Of a stretch of 64,000 nucleotides of DNA, positions 22,653 to 35,214 are shown piece by piece (the stretch's first letter is position 1; each line of letters begins with the position of its first letter). Origin of the DNA: Proteles cristata cristata (lineage: Eukaryota; Chordata; Mammalia; Carnivora; Hyaenidae). Location: contig JAESUZ010002871.1 in assembly GCA_017311185.1 (NCBI GenBank), positions 1,736,001-1,800,000 of the forward strand, written 5' to 3'. Below the pieces are notes generated by a model. The model saw only the letters and a program-made list of their open reading frames with translations, ran no database searches and was not told the origin of the DNA. Made by a program: the position numbers and the translations under genes.

Positions 22653-23424
22653 CTGTAAGAGAAACACAGAAAAAAAGATGATCAAAGCTCTATATTTTCT
22701 TCAGCTCAAAAACACACTGAATATCATTAAACCATTAGAACTCAGCTATTTGCAACTTTGCACCCATAATGGCACCCTTCTGGGTCTCTTTTCAACTGAT
22801 CTTCCTGGTCAGTGTGGGTAATTTTGTCTTTTATAATAAAAATGATAAAAGAGCAGAAGTAAAATGAAAAAAGATAAACGCCTTATTGAACAATTCATGG
22901 TTTACTGACCATGTTAATGATGTAATCTGCAATACAAGCAGTTGAGCCATTTATCTTCAATCAGCTGATCAATAGCAGGTTACAGTCATCTCCAGGGCCC
23001 ACAGGCCCACAGAAGTAGTACTGTATGCTCATCACTCATAAAAGAATGAGAGAGAACTATCAATACACTTGTCTGTGTGAGAGCCCAACACCTCAAGAGT
23101 TGTAGGGTAAAATTTCAGAGGGGAAAAAAATGGCAAAAGTATAACCCATTGATTAAGTTACAGAAAAGTTTGTTTGGCACATCAAAGTGTAATACACATG
23201 TTGCAAACTGCTGAATTGATGAAATGTAAGAGTACATTTTTAAATTTCATAATTTATATAACTTTTCTGGTGAAGTTTCATTATTCCCTCTGCTTCACTG
23301 GGTTTCCGGTAGAAGTCTGAGTCATATAATGTATATATATAGGCTGTAAGTAGAAGAAAAGGGAAAATCTTCTCCAACTTCCTTTTGTCTCCTTCCGAGC
23401 TGTCTGGTCTCACAGAAGAGGTTT

Positions 23425-23850
23425 CTAATAATTAAGATGTTCATTATGCCATTTTTTGGAGTTAACCTTTTGACTAACCAGGGAAAGACCACTTTTGTGT
23501 CCCTGAATATGTTGATGGAGATGCTTGCCATGCCCAGTCCCCTTCCCCACAAAGGAAGTACCATCAGGTCCTTTTTTGTGCCAGGACGACCACGGGCAGC
23601 ATCTGTCATCAGCACCTGACCGAAGACCGATCTCCGCTCTAGGAGGTGCTCGGCTGTGCTCAGCTAAGGTGACTATAATTCGCTCAACCAACCAGAATGC
23701 TCTTTTCTGAATCTGAACTGGGGGTACACAGAAAAGGTTGCCCAGTAGCAGTGAAACAACAGGCCAGACAGGCACAAACAAACAGATTATGCAGACGATG
23801 AAAGAGAAGCAGAAACTGAAACTGGTCTGAAGGACTGCCTCAGATCTCAA
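23425..23850 (-). other. Unrecognised 141-codon open frame inside the CNTLN last intron
   Basis: Same strand as CNTLN. The frame begins with a hydrophobic segment (SFSFCFSFIVCIICLFVPVW), then basic and glycine-rich sequence. I do not recognise the protein. The DNA is GC-richer than its surroundings, with several CpGs (GACCGATCTCCGCTCTAGG near 23621), so it could be an unidentified LTR or a non-coding exon. No splice or promoter evidence supports translation. Confidence 0.2.
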
Positions 23851-24547
23851 GTTTCTAACAAAAAGGTTTTGTTTTAACTTCTTTCTTATCTTTATAGACT
23901 GCCTTTTCCTTAGGGCAGTCTAAGTCTATGCCAGGAGCTTCACACATGGCCTTCCGTGAAACTTACTAGTGAAGAAAGCATAAGATACCAAAATATCATA
24001 TTTCTTCAGTTCTGGAAACAGACTTGAATAGAAGACACATACATTGAGTTAAAAACAGCTTTTTCTGGGGGAAAAAAACCCATACTACTACCCCACTAAA
24101 TATATGCATACTCTGTTTGCATTCCAATGTCAAAAATAAGAAAATGCAGGGAAAATGCATCTTAGAATCAAGGAAGAAGAGTGTGAGACACTTTTCTGCA
24201 TGGTACGGATACTAACAGCAAATCATTGACAGATTGCTCTTCTGGGATGCAGAAAACGGTTATATTTGGCAAAACTGCCGGTCTTATAAATTAGATCATT
24301 TAAATTCTCAGAGCATTAATATTAGATGTTAAGGGAATGCACATACAAAATAATAAAAAACTATCAGGCGACCTTCTTTCATGTTGGCCATGACCATCAG
24401 TACCATATGCATTCTTATCAAGAAGGCAGATAAACAGATGTTTTCTGGTGGAAAGAAAATGTAATTTCCTCAAGGTGTTCAAGGGAAAGAAGGGTTCTGT
24501 GACCAAATAAGTTTGGGTAACAAACCAAACTTTAAAAAAGTTCCTTT

Positions 24548-24771
24548 GGGGCACCTGGGTGGCTCAGTCGGCTAAGTGTCCGACTTCGGCTCAGGTCATG
24601 AACTCACAGTTCGTGGGTTCGAGCCCCGCGTCGGGCTCTGTGCTGACTGCCAGCTCAGAGCCTGGAGCCTGTTTCGGAGTCTGTATCTCCCTCTCTCTCT
24701 GACCCTCCCCTGCTCACGCTGTCTCTCTCTCTCTCTCTCTCCCTCAGAAATAAAACATTAAAACATTAAAA
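24548..24771 (+). mobile_element. Felid CAN-SINE, well preserved
   Basis: Head GGGGCACCTGGGTGGCTCAG, B box GGTTCGAGCCCCGCGTCGGG, body CTGACTGCCAGCTCAGAGCC, (CT)n and A-rich tail. Direct repeats AAAAAAGTTCCTTT occur at 24534-24547 and again ending at 24785. Confidence 0.95.
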
Positions 24772-26190
24772 AAAAAAGTTCCTTTATTTCAGGATCTCTT
24801 ATAAGCTTTAAGATATTAACAGACACTGTCAGTCCCCAAGACAGCAATGCGATATCCTGTTTCTAAATGCATTCAACCATGCTTTTCTCAGGGTCTGTTT
24901 GTCACGCGGGACTAGCAATCCATGGAACACACTTTGGGAAATGTGTTGGTTCTGCAATTTCCGATGTAATACTGTCGCAGTACTTTCACCAGACCACAGT
25001 GTACTGACATTAATCATCTTATTTGCTTATCACATTTTCAAGTTAAAACATAAGCCTTTTTATCTTGTGATCTCCACAGTTTTCAACATGTCAGGCACTT
25101 GGAAATTTCACTTCCTTTAAGAAAAAAATCTATCTCAAAGAATTTCTCTTCCAGGAAGGCTCCGAGGTGGAACAAGAGGTCCATTTACTAATTTACTACA
25201 GACAACTCCCTTTATTCTTTTCCTCTGGCTCCCAATAAAACAAAAAGCCCCACAGTTAAATACAACTGTTTGTCAATACTGTTTTATTGGATTGTAAGCT
25301 TCTTTCAAGCTCTGTATGGAGGCTAACACATATGGATTTCAAAATGCGATCAATCTTTTAATCATGATGCACAGTATGTGCACATCTATCTCCCCTTATA
25401 GGTTCTTCTATTTCTCTCTGCAAATAGGTGAGGAGAATATTATTATCTGTCTTTATATAATATTAAATGAAAATTCATATATCTTAGAAGTCAGTTGGAG
25501 ATACTTTAATTCAACCTTTCTATTTCCTTTTTCATAAACCAACTCTGAATTTCTTCCTCCAAACACAGTGCTCACTCTATTTGCTTTTTATGACTTGTTG
25601 TTCCCGGGAACTGTAAGTCCAGCTCTCAAAGAGGCCTTTCAAAAGTTATTTTTTTTTAATATGTAAGGATCAACTGTAATTTTGTAAAATATAAAATTAA
25701 TATAATTTTATGATAAAATTGTTAATAATCGAAACGAACCTAGAAGACGACTAAGGAAAAGTCAGAATTACAAAACATTTCATAGAATATACTTCTTGTT
25801 TTCAAGTGGATATGACTGTTTTTCAAATGAATACCATAACTCACAATAACTGTTGACCAAAAAATTTTCAACACGTGTCCCTCCTACTTTATAAATTGTT
25901 CCTTATTCATGGAGTAGACTCAATACATCTTCAAATAACGAGTGGACTAGCAGTCTTGGTTTCAAAAATAGCTTCTCTTGCCAAGAAGCACTGCTCTTTA
26001 TTTGGCAAACTTCTTTCATAGATTATACAGATAAAAACCTTTGCTTAGTCTAGGATGAATTAATGAAAATTCTTGTCTTCTGAGAGTGGTTAAGAAGGGG
26101 ATGTTTAAGTTTTCTGGTGATTTTAGTTAATTGAGAGTAATCACTTTTCTCACTTACAGATTATTAATTCTTAAATCTTACAAATTACAG

Positions 26191-26342
26191 GGGCTCAGTC
26201 AGTTGAGCCTCCAGCTCTTAATTTTGGCTCAGGTCATGATCTCATGGTTTGTGGGAGGCATGTGCTGAGAGCACAGAGCCTGCTTGGGACTCTCTCTCAC
26301 TCTCTCTGCACCCCCCCCCCCAAATAAATAAATAAGCATTTA
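26191..26342 (+). mobile_element. CAN-SINE, 5'-truncated
   Basis: Starts GGGCTCAGTCAGTTGAGCC (first few head bases missing) and has an internal deletion after GGTTTGTGGGAGG. The tail is CAAATAAATAAATAAGCATT. Near-repeats AAATCTTACAAATTACAG (26173-26190) and AAATCTTATAAATTCCAG (26345-26362) match at 16 of 18 bases. Confidence 0.9.
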
Positions 26343-28394
26343 AAAAATCTTATAAATTCCAGTTAACCTGAAGACTGGTGGAACAAATTTAGTCTACTGT
26401 GATTCAATAGAGTTCTTCAAAAGCTTATAGTATCAAACGGACATCAATTCTCAACATAGAGCTATAGACTGGGTGCAGTTAAGACTTTCTTTAAAATATA
26501 AAATACCTTGGAAAGTGCTTTAAAATCTGCATAGTTTGCTTGTTTGCCCTCTCTCTCTCTTTTTTTTTACTGCAGAACATTTTAGAACCATTAAAAAGAC
26601 CAGGAAACTTGAGTCTAGATGAAGTGCAAGGTTATCTCACACAAGGTGTTTAGAGTCCATTAAAATCTCTCTCTCTGCATTCTGGAGGGTACTCCCTCAG
26701 ACACAGAAAGCACAATTATTCTTTCATGGATAGGATTTTGGAGTTGGATTTAGTGGCAGCAACCTGACTGGCCAACAACCACACCTTCTTATGTGCCCCA
26801 TCAAATGTATCTGAAACCACAAACCTGATGATTATGCTGCCTAGGATTTCATCTCAGATGGCATATGCCAGGAACTGTGAAGTCCACAAAGCCTGCATGA
26901 TTTCTCTTTCTCTTGCATAACAAAGGAGAAGGGATACTCCTGGGTATGACAATACAGAGTCCCACAGGCTTAAACGCTTTGACATCAGGGGAAGAGGAGA
27001 CAGGTGAAGAGTTGATACTGTGTGAGACTTCTTGGCATGGGAATTTAACTAGGACATTGGAACAACTGAGCTTTGCTTGCTGTGTGGTGTAACCCTCACG
27101 TGGGTCTTCCTAATCATTCAGGCCATCCCTACTGCAAAAGGTGATTTCTATTAGGGAGCGATGTCCCCTGATTTCACACAGATTGCCAGCTTATCTCACA
27201 CGTAAACACCTACAGATGTTTGCCTTTAGGAGCTGGTACGCCACTGACACAATCTCAAGTTTATCACCCACACAAGTTGTGGTTTCATGTAGGTGTTTCT
27301 GTATAAAGGTGAGACATGAATGATGGCTGCAGATGTTTGAGAGCTATACTGGAAAAATAACAAAGCCTAAGGTCCATATCTATAAAACATATAGATAACA
27401 GCCTGAGCACTGACTGCCATGTGCTCTTAACAAAATCTAAAGAACGAGATGAACGATTTAACCCTTTTCACTCTTGGCTTTGGTGTGAAAACTATTACCA
27501 AGAAGATACCACTTTTTACAACACAAATTGACTTTAATCTAGCTTGAGTCCTATTGAGAATAATATATTACATTTTATGTAGTATACCTGCTCTTACTGG
27601 AAACGTGAAAAAAGGCTGAACATGGTTAATTTTTTTTTTTAAAAAGATCCCAGGAAGGCTCTGAATGGAGAATTTTGAACTCTTGCTAATTCAGCTAGAT
27701 ACGAAAAAGCTGCGTGGGTGGCTGAGTATGTGGGTTCATGTGTGTGAGCTGGGGTGAGTGAATATGGCTGCATGTGCATGCGAGTGTTCTAACTGCCACA
27801 CGGAAAGCAACAGACTAGATGTGTTCCGAGTTCTAAGGAGAAACTTTAAGTCACCCCTCAGGCCGGAAGTTACTCTATTTACAAAAGCCAGGGAGGTTTA
27901 TAAACCCTTCTCACTGCCATATTGCAAGGATTCTGTAGAAGGTAAGCGTATTTCGCAGAGAGGGCACTGGAGAAAGAGCCATTTTAAATTTCAGCATTCA
28001 CAAGATCTGAAGCAACTAATAGGAATGGGATATTTAAAGCTAAAAAAAACCCACTGATTAAATTCTGTACTTTAAATTCTCAACAGCTGAAGGCAGAAAG
28101 AAATTTTGATATGGTCCCACTGCAAGAAAATAATCTCCAAAAAGTGGACTAAAATGGACTGAATAAAATCTGGAAAAGGATTAGCAAATAAAAAAGAACA
28201 GGGCAAAACCAAAATGAAATCAACACACATTTTCTAGCCATTCCCAGCTCAAGGTTTTTATACGAATCCTTGTAAAGAGCCATGTGTTTATAACTGTATA
28301 TAATTTATTTTGTACAAATATACATATTTTAAAATATAGGCCCATAATTCTGTTCAAGTTGTTTAATATTCACAGTTTATATATTTTAACTCTT

Positions 28395-28545
28395 TGTTTA
28401 TTGTCCTTCACCCCCAGAAATGTAAGCTCTACGAAAGAGGTAATTTTTGTCTCCTTTGCTCACTTCTGTACTCCCAAACCTGAATTAATAATGTAGGAGG
28501 CACTATGCACATGTTTTATAAATGGATTCCATAGTATAAGTTCAG
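28395..28545 (+). mobile_element. L2-like 3' end
   Basis: CCCCCAGAAATGTAAGCTCT, GTCTCCTTTGCTCACTTCTG and TACTCCCAAACCTGAATTAA resemble the conserved L2 terminal region. Confidence 0.55.
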
Positions 28546-28965
28546 TGTTATCTCCATGAACTCTCTACTGCCTTTTAAAGTCCCAAGTAAAAAGGACTGT
28601 TTCAGGTATTATTAAGGCCTTATTAAGGCCTAAAAGCAAAGCTAAATGACCTTTATTATAATTTTAATTTTGAAAATCAGAATGGACAGAACAAATAAAC
28701 AATTGTCTCTTAGAAGGCAGAGTATAAATGACTCCTAGTTTGGATATGTGAGAAGGTAAATATCGGTCAGAATGAAATAAAGGGACATCTCCTTATGTGC
28801 CAAATGAAAGGAAATACATTAAGTAGGATATAAAATAACTTACCTCATTTGTTCATAATATGACCAGGAGACAGAAGTTCAAATTTAAATGCATGTAAGG
28901 CAATCTCTGCTAATTAATGGTAGAGGACATGGCATATGTGATATAAGAAATTTATTGAATTTACC

Positions 28966-29165
28966 TTTTTTTTTGAGAGAGAGAAAGAGAGACAGTGTGC
29001 AAAAGCAAGAAAGGGTAAGAGAGAGGAAGAGGGAGAAAATCTTAAGCAGGCTCCATGTTCAGCACGAAGCCTGAGGCAGAGCTCGATTTCTCAAACTGTG
29101 AGACCATAACCTAAAGCTGAAATCAAGAGTTGGACGTTTACCTAACTCAGCCACCCAGAAACCCC
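28966..29165 (-). mobile_element. CAN-SINE (diverged)
   Basis: T-run then GA-rich body, CTTAAGCAGGCTCCATGTTC, and decayed head CAGCCACCCAGAAACCCC. Flanks TGAATTTAC repeat on both sides. Confidence 0.85.
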
Positions 29166-29197
29166 TACTGAATTTACTTTCAAATGTATTCTTTCTT

Positions 29198-29411
29198 CAA
29201 GGCTCCTGTGGCTCAGTCAGTTAAGTGTCCAACTTCCACTTCGGTCATGATATCATAGTTTGTGAGTTCAAACTCTGCTTGGGCTCTGTGCTGACAGCTC
29301 TCGGAGCCTGGAGCCTGCCTCAGATTCTGTGGCTCCCTCTCTCTCTGTCGCAACCCTGCTTGTGCTCTGTCTCTCTCTTAAAAATGAATAAACATTAAAA
29401 AATTTTAAAAT
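29198..29411 (+). mobile_element. CAN-SINE
   Basis: Head GGCTCCTGTGGCTCAGTCAG, GTGAGTTCAAACTCTGCTTGG, CTGACAGCTCTCGGAGCCTG, (CT)n and tail AAAAATGAATAAACATTAAA. It lies 32 bases after an opposite-strand SINE. Confidence 0.9.
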
Positions 29412-29429
29412 AAATGCATTTTTCTTTTT

Positions 29430-30270
29430 TGATATTAAAGAGAACATTTTTTAAATGGATCTATAGTTCACACAACACAAAATTCACCATTTAAAGTATG
29501 GAATTCATTGGATTTTAGTATATTCACAAAGTTGTGCCACCATCACCACTATCTCATTCTAGAACATTTTTGTCACCCTCTAAAGAAACTCTGTACCCAG
29601 TAGCGGCCACTCCCTGTCGCCCTGCCCCCACCCCCATCCCCAGGGCAACCACCAGTCTACTTTCTGTCTTTATAGATTAGCCATTCTGAACATTTCATAT
29701 GAATGCAGCAGACTACATGTGGCCTTTTGTGTGTGGCTTCTCTCACTTAATGTAAGGGTTGCAGGGTTAGGCTGTAGCATGTATTACTACTTGATTCCAT
29801 TTTATGGCTGAATAATAGTCCATGTATACATACGCCACATTGTATTAATCCACTCATCAGCTGATGAACATTCATGTAGAAGTTTTTGTGTGGCCATGTG
29901 TTTTCATTTATTATGGATATATACCTAAGGGATGAAAACTGCTGGATCATATAATCTCTATCTTTAACTTCCTGAAGAGCTGACAGGCTCTTCCCCAGGA
30001 GAGAATGTCATTTTACATTCTCCGTAGCAATGCATGAGGGTTCTAATTTCCCCACATCTTCACCAACCCTTGGTATTGTCTGTCTTTTTCATGACAGCCA
30101 ACCTCCTAGGTGTGAAGCAGTACCTCATCTTGGTTTTTGGGTTCTATTTCCCTGATGGTTAATGATGTTGAGCACCTTTTCATGCCCTTGTTAGCTATTT
30201 GTTTATTTTCTTGTAGAAATGTCTATTCGTATCAGTTTTTTTCCTTTTAGTTGTTGAGTTGTAAGAGTTT
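29430..30270 (-). mobile_element. L1M 3' region, minus strand
   Basis: A good match to reversed L1 3'UTR and ORF2 C-terminus: TTGTGCCACCATCACCACTA, CTTTATAGATTAGCCATTCT, GGCTGAATAATAGTCCATGT, ACTGCTGGATCATATAATC and GATGGTTAATGATGTTGAGC, in the expected reversed order. Confidence 0.85.
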
Positions 30271-30589
30271 GAAATGTGTTCATAAATGGTTAAATTTCAC
30301 TGAGAAAAGCCAGAGATGCTAGGCCGAATTAATGAAAACTCGCGAGTCCCTGAATATTGTTAATGGAATGCATCTACTCAATTTTCTATGGCTTCAGTAC
30401 TGACATCTCCTCCCTATCACATCTGATCTACACCTTTTGGTTCCTCAGACTCTTAGAGGTATCTTTCTCTTTCTCTTTATGTGGGGTATTAAACTCAACC
30501 ATCTATGGTTTCTGCTTTCTGACTCCATCTAATCTCATTACTGCTGTTGATTCAAACACTATCATGTGGATCACATCTATCTCATTCTT

Positions 30590-30800
30590 TCTATTTTTAT
30601 GGTGAGGGCACATACAGACCCTCACTGCCCTTTGTCTAAACTATCTTCCTGCTCCCAGTCTCTCTCCTTAAAAACCTACTATGTGCTGATCTCAAGTATC
30701 TTTCTAAAGCACAACTGTAATCATATTGGTTTCTTCTTGCTCACAAGCTTTTATAGTTTGGTCCCAGCCTACTTTTTCTATCTGTTTTTTTCTCCCCCTC
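30590..30800 (+). mobile_element. L2-like fragment
   Basis: ATCTTTCTAAAGCACAACTG, TAATCATATTGGTTTCTTCT and ATAGTTTGGTCCCAGCCTAC follow the order of the L2 ORF end and 3'UTR. Confidence 0.45.
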
Positions 30801-30999
30801 CATAAACTATAGAAGAACTAATATGGAAGGGTTCTCCCATCCTATTATAATAGTTAATTTGCTTATTTGTCTCTGCTATAAATTGTAAGTTTTTAAAAAT
30901 ATAATAATGAAGATGAATTAACACAAGTAAAAATGTTCAAAGAAATTAAAAGGCAGCTATGCCATACAATAACAGTAGGTATCAGAAAGATTTTTTTTT

Positions 31000-33350
31000 A
31001 GTGTAATTTTTATTGCTAGCAATCTGTGGGAACAAAAGTGAGGTGCTGATATGATTAAGCATAAAATCTCCAATTGCATCCTGACTACTTGAAGCAAGAA
31101 GGCCTTTTGCACTCTGCATTAAATATAGAAAAGTTCAGGTTTCAGCCCTTTTAGTTTTCATACACTTCTGGCTGGCAGCAGTAGGCATTATATTGTTGTA
31201 CAGTCCCATATTGCCACATGGCAGAACCGCTTTTTATTTTGTGGTAAATATATGAATGCAAATTTGCACCAAATAAATGCAGAGAAGATTTTCTTCGAAA
31301 GAAAATAATTTTGTGGCTTAATCCTTAAACAAAAGATAAAACCAGAGGGACAGACTGACTCCTATGATCCGAGAATTTCCTTCAGAGATCATAAAAGAGA
31401 AGTTATCCAATAATCTTATCTTCAAAATATTCTAATAACCGAATTTCAACACTGAATTTCTTTTTTAAGGAAATGCGCTCAGTTATTCCACAGCTTGAGG
31501 ATCACGCAGCCTCAGATACACAGAACTGTATGTCGTACTAAGCAAATGTAGGAATGAGCATACATATACTTTTAGAGGCGTACCAGCCTTTAAAAAAAAC
31601 TGGCGGACAAAGGAAACCTTTTCTAAAATTCAGGACAAATGTAATTGCTGGAATGGAGAGAGAAGAAAAGTAGGCTAAAAGAAAAAGATGTTTTCTATTT
31701 TATAGATTTTTCTCTTGGGTGTAATTATGAAGTGACATTCAAGTGCAACCAATGAAGTCACTATTTTTTTCTCACAAAATTCAAAGACATCAGCAAAACC
31801 ACCTCTGTCAGTAATAAAAATAAAAAGTCTTTGACTTTTTAAATGTTTTCGTACTGTCACAGTGGAATAAAATTAGCTTGAAAAATGATCTAAAGGCACA
31901 TGATGCAGTTCATTATGTGTAACAGCAACAGCAGTGCTTTCCCAGTGTTCATAAAGCTGCACCATTAAATTTACCTCCAGTCAATAATTAGGAGTCCACA
32001 AATAAACCTGGGCAATTAAATCAATACTGCCAGGCAATTATATTCCAGAGTCCAGGCTCAGTGGCACAAAAAGGCACTACATCAAACTGCAGTATTAAGT
32101 GGTCTAATGCCATTTTCCACGGGAGTTTTTTGCACTGACTAAGTGGCGTAAGCATACATCCAGATAATGTAGCATGTGCACGTGCACATCTACAGCGGTG
32201 ACTCAGAAAAGCAGGTCTGGGGTCCATACAGCTTTAGTAAAATTGAATAAAGATTTACACATGGGGATTTATTTTTTTATGTTCGTAACTGATGACAAAA
32301 GTTCCGTATTAAAGAGGCATGTTTACAGATTGAACATTAAAAAATTCATTTAAAAGTTTATGTATTTTTATCATTTTTCAAGCCTCAATATAAACCCGTC
32401 ACCATCATTACTGAACTCCTTTGGTGTGCTGGCCGCTGGGCTGGGTGCTGGGCATGCAACATAATTAAGAAATGGCCTTTCTTCTCCAAAGCAAGATGTC
32501 ACTGTAGAAGACGTCTACACTTAAAGAACTTTAAGCAAAGATTGCCCATCACCTTCTGTTACTATGGAAGTGATTCCAGATAACATTTCAAAAATATATA
32601 AAACTGACGCTAAGAATATGAGTAGTTCATGTATTATTTACTCATCCTTGACTTTTCCAGAAGTCTAGACGCTGTAGTTTGTTCGTATAAATGTAAAATA
32701 ATTGTGTGAGAAATCTGCTTTTATTTTTAATCTTTACCCAGAAACATGTATGATGGTTTTACAAACTTACAGGACAGTACTGTATGTGTATATTTTTTTG
32801 CTATTTTGAAAAATACATTTTAGCTCTTTTTATCCTTGGCTCATTTTTAAAAGAGACAATTAGGTTGAGCAAAAAGAACTCTAATGAAAAAGTTTTCGAA
32901 TACATTACATGCTGCCGGTGATGTCAAAACAAAAGCTGGCTATGACTAGAAAAGCAGGGCTCTCACCTGCCAATAAACTGCCCTTGATCACTTACAAGAG
33001 GGGCACATCCCAGCAGACTCTATGTGTATTAAAAAAATACTTGAAAGGAAAGAAAAAGTATCACACAGGTCACAGCAGCCGTCTCAATGGACCCCTCAGG
33101 GATTTCAACTCGTCTTGGCCTTGTCATCCTCTATGCAGCTTTCCACTCGGCCCAGAAAATGTCGATAGGAAAATGTTTGAGGGGCCTCTGGTGGAAATTT
33201 TTTCATTCTTTCTGCATTGACAGGATGCCAAATCAATATTTACTTCCCACTAACAAGCTGCTCGAGGTCTCAGTAGAAAATATTGTAGAGAATGCGGGAA
33301 GACACAGTAATAAACAGCTGTCTGGCTGTGAGGAAAACATGAATTGACTG
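31000..33350. other. Repeat-free intronic stretch, candidate conserved non-coding block
   Basis: 2.3 kb with no SINE, L1 or simple repeat that I can see. 31860-32240 is dense in TAATTA/CAATTA-type words (AATAATTAGG, GGCAATTAAATC, GGCAATTATA) and E-box-like and alternating CACGTGCAC text. This is a feature of developmental enhancers, but it is not proof of one. Confidence 0.3.
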
Positions 33351-33747
33351 GAAACAGGTCCATAGTAAAAGGTCACTGAAACCCATGAACTCCTCAGGTG
33401 TCCATATCAACTACTAACTTTAAAGACACATAATAAAGAATCTCTTTCCCTAAGAGGGCTGAGAGAATGGATCCTTTTCAGTGTAGCAAGCATAGAGGCT
33501 GACTCGATAATTTAATTAATGCATTTGCTAAGACCTATGTTGGCTCTTCCCAAGGCATTTGTTTCATTTGTTAAGTCAAAAGTACAAATAGAGGGTTAAC
33601 TTTCCTGTCTACCTATTGGAATACTTCTTTACCTAACAGAAGTAAATAATGTGTAAGTGTTTGCAGAAAGTTCAACAACAGGGAAAAATGTAAGACTAGG
33701 AATAATTTTTTAGAAGTTTTAATACATGAAGCATAAAAATGAAATAC

Positions 33748-33825
33748 CTGTCCTTCAAGGAGTTTCTGAATGTACAACAGCCATTCCCGGTCATTTTCAG
33801 CATTTATCTTCATCCTTTCCATTTC
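33748..33825 (-). CDS. CNTLN: CNTLN (centlein) penultimate coding exon, 78 bp
   Basis: This is a 26-codon phase 0-0 exon, reading EMERMKINAENDREWLLYIQ then KLLEGQ. The acceptor is cttcatttag, just above 33825. The donor is CAG|GTATTT, just below 33748. It joins in frame to the upstream exon (ending LDTEDEM) and to the terminal exon (starting LPFAS), and the joined order agrees with the known centlein C-terminal sequence. The segment is helical and charged, as expected for the last coiled-coil part of the protein. I see no frame damage, and the splice sites are consensus. Confidence 0.9.
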
Positions 33826-34150
33826 CTAAATGAAGAAAACCAAAAGACTGATGTTGATTGCATATATATGAACTTGATCATACTGTTAGGCACTAAATAA
33901 ATTTAGAGACATACTATAGAATGGGATTCAACAAAGACCAGCCTATCCCTCCAGAGTAGGGAATATGCAAATCTGTGCTCTTAATAATACTTTATAAATA
34001 CTGACACGTGGAAGATAAAGCTCTATTTCTCTATTGTACAATATAATTCAGAAATATTTTATTTCTGTCTTCACAGTGGAGCTCAAGGTAGGGACTGAGA
34101 TGGAAGTAAAAGTGATTAAAATAAAGTGAAGAGTAAGACAGAGCTGTATA

Positions 34151-34264
34151 GAGGTGGCTGGGAGGCTCAGTAGGAGGGGCTTGTGACTGTTGATATTGGC
34201 ATCATGAGTTTGAGTCTCACATCGGGTACAGAGATTACTTAAATAAGTAAATAAACTTACTAAA
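34151..34264 (+). mobile_element. Short CAN-SINE with 16-bp target-site duplication
   Basis: Head GAGGTGGCTGGGAGGCTCAG, B-box-like GAGTTTGAGTCTCACATCGG, short end GAGATTACTTAAATAAGTAA. Perfect repeats AAGACAGAGCTGTATA at 34135-34150 and 34265-34280. It is the same short subtype as 3838-3943. Confidence 0.9.
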
Positions 34265-34654
34265 AAGACAGAGCTGTATAAAAGAATCATTTACAAGTAG
34301 CCCATGTGAGATAACAATAAACCTTATACTAAAACAGTCTGACTTGTCAATAGATAATTAAGGAGTAATTGTTACAGGTACAGACAAAATAGGACATGGC
34401 ATGTCACTGGGGTATTTAAATGCTTGCTTATTTAAAACATCCAATAACTGACTGATAAGCAAGGGGCACTCCAACTTATAGTGTTGTAAGTCCCTAAATA
34501 TTTAAACCCGTCAATTATCAAGGTAAAATATTTCTGAAAGTATGCATTCATATGTGCAATTGATTATTCAGTTAAAATCATGATTCCAAAAAAATAAAAT
34601 CATGATTCAGTTTACAAAAAGATGGACTTTTCAAAAAGGTAAAGGTTTGGGAAA

Positions 34655-34740
34655 CTAACATTCGTTACAATTTACTATATGCCAGGTATGCCACTAGGCA
34701 CTTCATATAGACTATCAGTTTTTACATGAATTTGCTAGAC
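34655..34740 (+). mobile_element. MIR-like fragment
   Basis: TTTACTATATGCCAGGTATG, CCACTAGGCACTTCATATAG and ACTATCAGTTTTTACATGAA follow the MIR core order. Confidence 0.55.
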
Positions 34741-35160
34741 TTCAATTCAGCAAAGAATATAAGTCAGCTGGTTTGGGGTCTGCTTGGACAAGTCCAGTCA
34801 ACTCTCTATAATTAAACCTGTAAATGTATCAAGGTGCAGAGTTCTTTTTCTTCCAGGACAACTTGCACTGAAGGTTATGTGATATGCAGACTTCAGTACT
34901 GTACGTTCTGGCTCTAGAATGCATCTGCCCAGAGGCTGGGGTGCTATTTCTTCACAAATATGTGCCAGCTACTCTTTGGGGCTATATAGAGAGATCTAAT
35001 TCATATACCTAACGAGGAGAACTTTTTTCTAATTTGTCCATTCAGCGAGGGTACATTTTCCTAATTTGTAAGCCCAGAGAGGGCATCTTTTGAGACCACA
35101 CAAAGCCAATGGGCCTTTCTTCCAGAACACTTATCTGTGTGTATGCACACACATGCGCAC

Positions 35161-35163
<3 letters not shown>

Positions 35164-35213
<50 letters not shown>
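35164..35213. repeat. (CA)n microsatellite
   Basis: About 24 uninterrupted CA units preceded by imperfect CA/CG text (CACATGCGCACGCAAACAC). Likely length-polymorphic. Confidence 0.95.

Positions 35214-35214
<1 letters not shown>

Larger units (their letters stand above)
22653..33747 (-). other. CNTLN: CNTLN last intron (about 11.1 kb)
   Basis: This intron is bounded by CAG|GTATTT (33746) and cttacag (22653). It is mostly unique sequence with SINEs at 24548, 26191, 28966 and 29198, an L2-like piece at 28395, a minus-strand L1 at 29430-30270 and an L2-like piece at 30590. 22653-24547, 24786-26172 and 26363-28394 show no recognisable gene or repeat, apart from an unassigned 141-codon minus-strand frame at 23425-23850. 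About 31000-33350 is repeat-free and looks conserved. Confidence 0.85.
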
